From: an uncultured Oscillospiraceae bacterium
GTDB lineage: Bacteria > Bacillota > Clostridia > Oscillospirales > Acutalibacteraceae
Assembly (NCBI GenBank): GCA_900543795.1
Contig: UQSH01000005.1
Location: 1-64,000 of the forward strand
Length of the DNA: 64,000 nt
Direction of reading: 5' to 3'
The position numbers and the translations under genes were made by a program. Positions 60,350 to 64,000 of the stretch are shown in pieces. How positions within the stretch are numbered: the stretch's first letter is position 1; each line of letters starts with the position of its first letter. Under the pieces are notes generated by a model. It was not told the DNA's origin. It did not search any database and saw nothing but the letters and a program-made list of their open reading frames with translations.

Positions 60350-61300
60350 ATGTTAAGTATAGGTATTGACCTTGGAGGAACAAATATTGTTGCCTCCGTT
60401 GTAAATGAAAAGTATGAAATTCTCGGCACGGGCAAGCTTCCCACTGCAACGCCCAGAAGCGCAGATGAGATTTTTGACGATATCGCACAGGCGTGCAAAA
60501 ATGCTATGGCAGAGGCAGGCGTTGAATTAAGCGATATTTCATCAGTCGGAATGGGAACTCCCGGAACAGTGAACGGCGACGGAGTTATTGAGTTTGCAAA
60601 TAATCTCGGCTTTAATAATGTTCCTGCAAGAGATATGATTAAGGAAAGGCTCGGCGATATACCCGTTTATGTTGATAATGACGCAAACTGTGCCGCACTC
60701 GGCGAGGCTTATGCAGGATGCGGAAACGGCGCAAAGGATTTTGTTGCCGTAACCCTCGGAACAGGCGTTGGCTCGGGCGTTATTATTGACGGTAAAATCG
60801 TTTCGGGCGTTAACTATGCGGGCGGAGAATGCGGCCATATGGTTATTATGGTTGACGGTGAGGCTTGCTCCTGCGGAAGATACGGCTGTTGGGAGGCTTA
60901 TGCTTCCGCAACTGCTCTTATTCGCCAAACAAGAGCCGCAATGGAGGCAAATCCGAATTCAGTTATGCACGAGCTTGCCAAAAAAGAGGGCAAGGTTAGC
61001 GGCAGAACGGCGTTTGACGCTATGAGAATGGGAGATATAGCAGGTATAAATGTTGTTAATAACTATATAAAATATGTTGCCTGCGGCCTAATTAATATTG
61101 TAAATGCACTTCAACCTGAAATAATCTGCGTAGGCGGCGGTATCTGTAATGAAGGGGAAACTCTTATGAAGCCTTTGCGCCGTTTCGTTCAGGCAGAAAG
61201 ATATTCAATTCACAGTAAAATTCAAACTAAAATTCTTAAAGCCGAGCTCGGAAATGATGCAGGTGTTATCGGTGCCGCTCTTTTAGGCTCTGTTAAGTAA
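60350..61300 (+). CDS. glcK: ROK family glucokinase
   Basis: This is a predicted ATP-dependent glucokinase of the ROK family. IGIDLGGTNIVASVVNEKY is the N-terminal phosphate-binding motif. GGECGHMVI and the zinc motif CSCGRYGCWEAYAS are ROK signatures, and VDNDANCAALGEAY carries the catalytic Asp. The 316-residue length is normal. Other hexoses cannot be excluded. Confidence 0.93.
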   Translation: MLSIGIDLGGTNIVASVVNEKYEILGTGKLPTATPRSADEIFDDIAQACKNAMAEAGVELSDISSVGMGTPGTVNGDGVIEFANNLGFNNVPARDMIKERLGDIPVYVDNDANCAALGEAYAGCGNGAKDFVAVTLGTGVGSGVIIDGKIVSGVNYAGGECGHMVIMVDGEACSCGRYGCWEAYASATALIRQTRAAMEANPNSVMHELAKKEGKVSGRTAFDAMRMGDIAGINVVNNYIKYVACGLINIVNALQPEIICVGGGICNEGETLMKPLRRFVQAERYSIHSKIQTKILKAELGNDAGVIGAALLGSVK

Positions 61301-61310
61301 CGGTGATGTT

Positions 61311-62210
61311 TTGGAACAGTTATTAAAAAAGCTTAATGAATTAAATATAAAGCATATCGAAAACGAGCCTATGGCAAATCGCACAACATTTAAGGTCGGC
61401 GGCAACGCAAGGGTTATGGCTTTTCCGAAAAACGAAGAGGAAATAATTTCCATTATCAATTCCTGCAATGAAAATGCAGTGCGCTTTATTGCAGTGGGCA
61501 ACGGCTCAAATCTTCTTGTTTCAGATAAAGGCATAGATGCCTGCGTAATCTGTCTCGGAAAGGATTTTTCGCAAATCCGCCTTGTTGATGACGAAACTGT
61601 TTTCGCCGAAAGCGGTGCGTCTTTAATGAAGCTTTGCCGCTTTGCTCTTGAAAACGGTCTTTCAGGACTTGAATTTGCATACGGTATTCCCGGCTCCTGC
61701 GGCGGTGCGGCATTTATGAATGCGGGCGCTTACGGCGGAGAAATGAAGGACGCTCTTGAAAAATGCACTCATATAACCAAAAACGGAGAAAGGGGAGAGC
61801 TTTCGGGAGAAGCGCTTAAGCTTTCGTATCGAAAATCCGCCTATTCTTCAAACGGCTCGGTTATAACAGGATTGTATTTAAAGCTTAAAAAGGGCAATAA
61901 AGAAGAAATAAAAGCAAAAATGGAGGAGCTTATTCAGCGCAGGCGTGATAAGCAGCCGCTTGAATATCCAAGTGCAGGCTCAACCTTTAAAAGACCTCCC
62001 GGTTATTTTGCGGGTGCACTGATTGAGGAGTGCGGACTTAAAGGAAAAACTGTCGGCGGAGCGCAGGTCAGCGAAAAGCACGCAGGCTTTGTTATCAATA
62101 AAGGCTCGGCAACCTGCGATGATATTTTAAAGCTCTGCAAAATTTGCAGTGATGAGGTATATAAGCAAAAGGGCGTAAGGCTCGAAATGGAGATAAGGGT
62201 AACGGAATAA
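61311..62210 (+). CDS. murB: UDP-N-acetylenolpyruvoylglucosamine reductase
   Basis: MurB uses FAD and NADPH to make UDP-N-acetylmuramate for peptidoglycan. FAD-binding pieces include NRTTFKVGGNARVM, AVGNGSNLLVSDKG and YGIPGSCGGAAFMNAGAYGG. The catalytic serine is in YPSAGSTFKRPPG. The 299-residue type II enzyme starts at TTG 61311 with CGGTGATG upstream, 10 bases after glcK. Its TAA overlaps the rapZ start. Confidence 0.96.
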   Translation: MEQLLKKLNELNIKHIENEPMANRTTFKVGGNARVMAFPKNEEEIISIINSCNENAVRFIAVGNGSNLLVSDKGIDACVICLGKDFSQIRLVDDETVFAESGASLMKLCRFALENGLSGLEFAYGIPGSCGGAAFMNAGAYGGEMKDALEKCTHITKNGERGELSGEALKLSYRKSAYSSNGSVITGLYLKLKKGNKEEIKAKMEELIQRRRDKQPLEYPSAGSTFKRPPGYFAGALIEECGLKGKTVGGAQVSEKHAGFVINKGSATCDDILKLCKICSDEVYKQKGVRLEMEIRVTE

Positions 62211-63082
62211 TGATTAGAGAACAAAAGGAATTAGTAATTATAACAGGACTTTCAGGTGCAGGAAAATCAACTGCAATCGGCTTTATGGAGGATATAGGCT
62301 ATTATTGCATAGATAATATGCCTCCCGTTTTGATTTCAACCTTTCTTGATATTCTTTCAAAGCATCAGGATTACAGTAGGATTGCAATTGTTGTTGATAT
62401 TCGCTCAACCGAAAAGTTTGATGAAATAATTAAATGTCTTAACGAGGCAGAGCGATATGATTATGATGTTAAGGTTGTTTATCTTGACATAAAAACCCAT
62501 ATTGCGCTTAAAAGATATAAATTAACAAGAAGAAAGCATCCGTTTGCCGATAGGTTTAACGGCGATATTGAAGCTTCGCTTGAATATGAAAAGAAAATTA
62601 TGCTTCCTTTGCGTTCAAGAGCGGATTTTATTATCGACAGCTCTGATTTAACCGCTAATCAACTAAGAACAAGATTAACTCAAATTCTTGTCGGCGACGA
62701 TAAGGATATTATGAATATCCATGTTGAATCCTTCGGATTTAAGCACGGTATTCCCAACGAGGCTGATTTTGTTATTGATGTTAGATGCTTGCCTAATCCA
62801 TATTGGGTAGAAAATTTAAGAACAAAAACAGGTCTTGACCAAGAGGTTCGGGATTATGTTTTCTCCTTCCCCGAGTCAAAAAAGCTTCTTGAAAAGCTGA
62901 TTGATATGCTTGATTTTCTTAATCCGCTTTACATAAAAGAGGGCAAAAGTCAAATCGTTTTTGCAATCGGCTGCACGGGCGGAAATCATCGCTCCGTTGC
63001 AATTGCAGAGGCGCTTAAAGAGCATTTTGAAAACAAATGGGATAATGTTTCGGTAAATCATCGTGATATAAACAGGAGCTAA
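62210..63082 (+). CDS. rapZ: RNase adapter/nucleotide-binding protein RapZ (YvcJ)
   Basis: RapZ/YvcJ binds and hydrolyses nucleotides; in Gram-positives it affects competence and cell wall metabolism. The Walker A is GLSGAGKSTAIG. The C-terminal domain has SFGFKHGIPNEADFVIDVR and AIGCTGGNHRSVAIAEAL. The 290-residue length is normal. It overlaps murB by one base and precedes whiA, the conserved rapZ-(mgfK)-whiA order without the gluconeogenesis factor gene. Confidence 0.95.
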   Translation: MIREQKELVIITGLSGAGKSTAIGFMEDIGYYCIDNMPPVLISTFLDILSKHQDYSRIAIVVDIRSTEKFDEIIKCLNEAERYDYDVKVVYLDIKTHIALKRYKLTRRKHPFADRFNGDIEASLEYEKKIMLPLRSRADFIIDSSDLTANQLRTRLTQILVGDDKDIMNIHVESFGFKHGIPNEADFVIDVRCLPNPYWVENLRTKTGLDQEVRDYVFSFPESKKLLEKLIDMLDFLNPLYIKEGKSQIVFAIGCTGGNHRSVAIAEALKEHFENKWDNVSVNHRDINRS

Positions 63083-63093
63083 GGGTAAAACAA

Positions 63094-63984
63094 ATGTCTT
63101 TTTCAATGCAGGTTAAAAACGAGCTCGTTAAAAAGGAATATGAAAAAGGCTGTTGCAAAAGGTCTTTGTTTTACGGAATGTGTATCTTCGGAAAAAGCTT
63201 TTCAAGGTCAAGCGTGTCTCTTCAATCCGAAAATGAAGAGGTTGCCCTGCTTTATAAAAGCCTTTCAAAATCGCTTTTTAATATAGAATGTGAAATAAAA
63301 AAATCGCCGCACGGAAGAAATTACACCGTCTTTGTTCCCAATAAAACAGATTGTGTTAAGCTTCTTAAATATTTCGGGCACGACGGTATAGGAAGTATAA
63401 GAATAAATCATAATAATTTTGACTGCGAGGAATGTGTTAATGCCTTCACGGCAGGCGCATTCCTTTCCTGCGGAACTCTTTCGGATCCCAAAAAGGATTA
63501 TCATCTTGAATTTACGGTGCCGTATCTTAACCTTTCTAAAAGCCTTTTTACGCTTCTTGACGAAATGGAGCTTAACCCGAAATATACAAACAGAAAGGGA
63601 TATAATGTTGTTTATTTCAAGGAAAGCGAAGCAATAGAAAGCTGCCTTTATATTATGGGCGCCTCCTCCGCTATGTTTGAAATGATGAACATTAAAATAG
63701 TTAAGGATTTCAGAAATAAGGCAAACAGGCAGGCAAACTGCGAAACGGCTAATATTAATAAAATGGTTAATGCCGTTGCGGTTCAGCTTAAAGCAATTGA
63801 AAAAATTTGGAGCAAAAAGGGCACGGAATATCTGCCTCAGTCGCTTCAGCAGGTTGCTCGGTTAAGATATGATAATCCCGATTTAAGCCTTTCGGAGCTC
63901 GCTTTGCTATGCGATCCGCCTATGAGCAGAAGCGGGATAAACCACAGATTAAAAAGAATTGTTGATATTTCAAATGATTTGTAA
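63094..63984 (+). CDS. whiA: DNA-binding protein WhiA
   Basis: WhiA has an N-terminal LAGLIDADG-homing-endonuclease-like fold and a C-terminal helix-turn-helix; in Firmicutes it influences cell division and chromosome segregation. It begins MSFSMQVKNELVKKE; the end carries SLQQVARLRYDNPDLSLSEL and SRSGINHRLKRIV, the DNA-binding part. The 296-residue length is normal, and the gene is complete just before the window end. Confidence 0.95.
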   Translation: MSFSMQVKNELVKKEYEKGCCKRSLFYGMCIFGKSFSRSSVSLQSENEEVALLYKSLSKSLFNIECEIKKSPHGRNYTVFVPNKTDCVKLLKYFGHDGIGSIRINHNNFDCEECVNAFTAGAFLSCGTLSDPKKDYHLEFTVPYLNLSKSLFTLLDEMELNPKYTNRKGYNVVYFKESEAIESCLYIMGASSAMFEMMNIKIVKDFRNKANRQANCETANINKMVNAVAVQLKAIEKIWSKKGTEYLPQSLQQVARLRYDNPDLSLSELALLCDPPMSRSGINHRLKRIVDISNDL

Positions 63985-64000
63985 AAGGAATTAATAATAT

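Overview
The window looks like a chromosomal segment of a low-to-medium GC Gram-positive bacterium of the class Clostridia, probably a gut member of the Oscillospirales/Ruminococcaceae type. The support is indirect: a PolC-type replicase, HPr kinase and RapZ/WhiA, MurT/GatD, sporulation-associated genes (SpoVB-type flippase, YabP, YabQ), strong AGGAGG-like ribosome binding sites, many TTG/GTG starts, and glycan-degrading and dockerin-like proteins. No rRNA, tRNA, CRISPR array or intact transposase gene was seen.

Layout: 1-7750 is a housekeeping run (smc 3' end, ftsY, XTP pyrophosphatase, yhbY, nadD, yqeK, rsfS, leuS). 7824-12395 is an accessory pair of glycosidases (GH38 alpha-mannosidase and GH29 alpha-L-fucosidase) facing a radical SAM gene and an inositol-monophosphatase-like gene on the minus strand. 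14116-16136 is murT-gatD. 16317-32550 is the classical rpsB-tsf-pyrH-frr-uppS-cdsA-dxr-rseP-ispG-polC cluster, broken between tsf and pyrH by about 4.4 kb of accessory DNA: a lipoprotein gene, an IS200/IS605-like remnant, a duplicated copy of the tsf tail and terminator, and a large leucine-rich-repeat surface protein.

32658-38891 is a partial histidine operon (hisZ-hisG fusion, hisD, hisB, hisA, hisI, hisE) with a secreted metallo-beta-lactamase-fold lipoprotein and a DUF3006 protein inside it. recJ, rel, dtd, a glyoxalase-II-like hydrolase and hemZ follow. 45709-50529 contains a coiled-coil protein and the spoVB-mazG-hup-rqcP-yabP-yabQ-divIC block. 50615-57885 carries a lone fumarase alpha subunit, an rRNA methyltransferase, an HPr-kinase-like protein, SOS-type dinB, an aminotransferase, an EamA transporter and nrdR. 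57942-63984 holds a glycosyltransferase, then hprK, a ROK glucokinase, murB, rapZ and whiA.

The most notable observations are a PolC replicase that appears to lack its whole proofreading exonuclease domain, a HisZ-HisG fusion, and the duplicated tsf tail bracketing foreign-looking DNA. Functions are assigned from recognisable motifs and synteny only; no database search was run.
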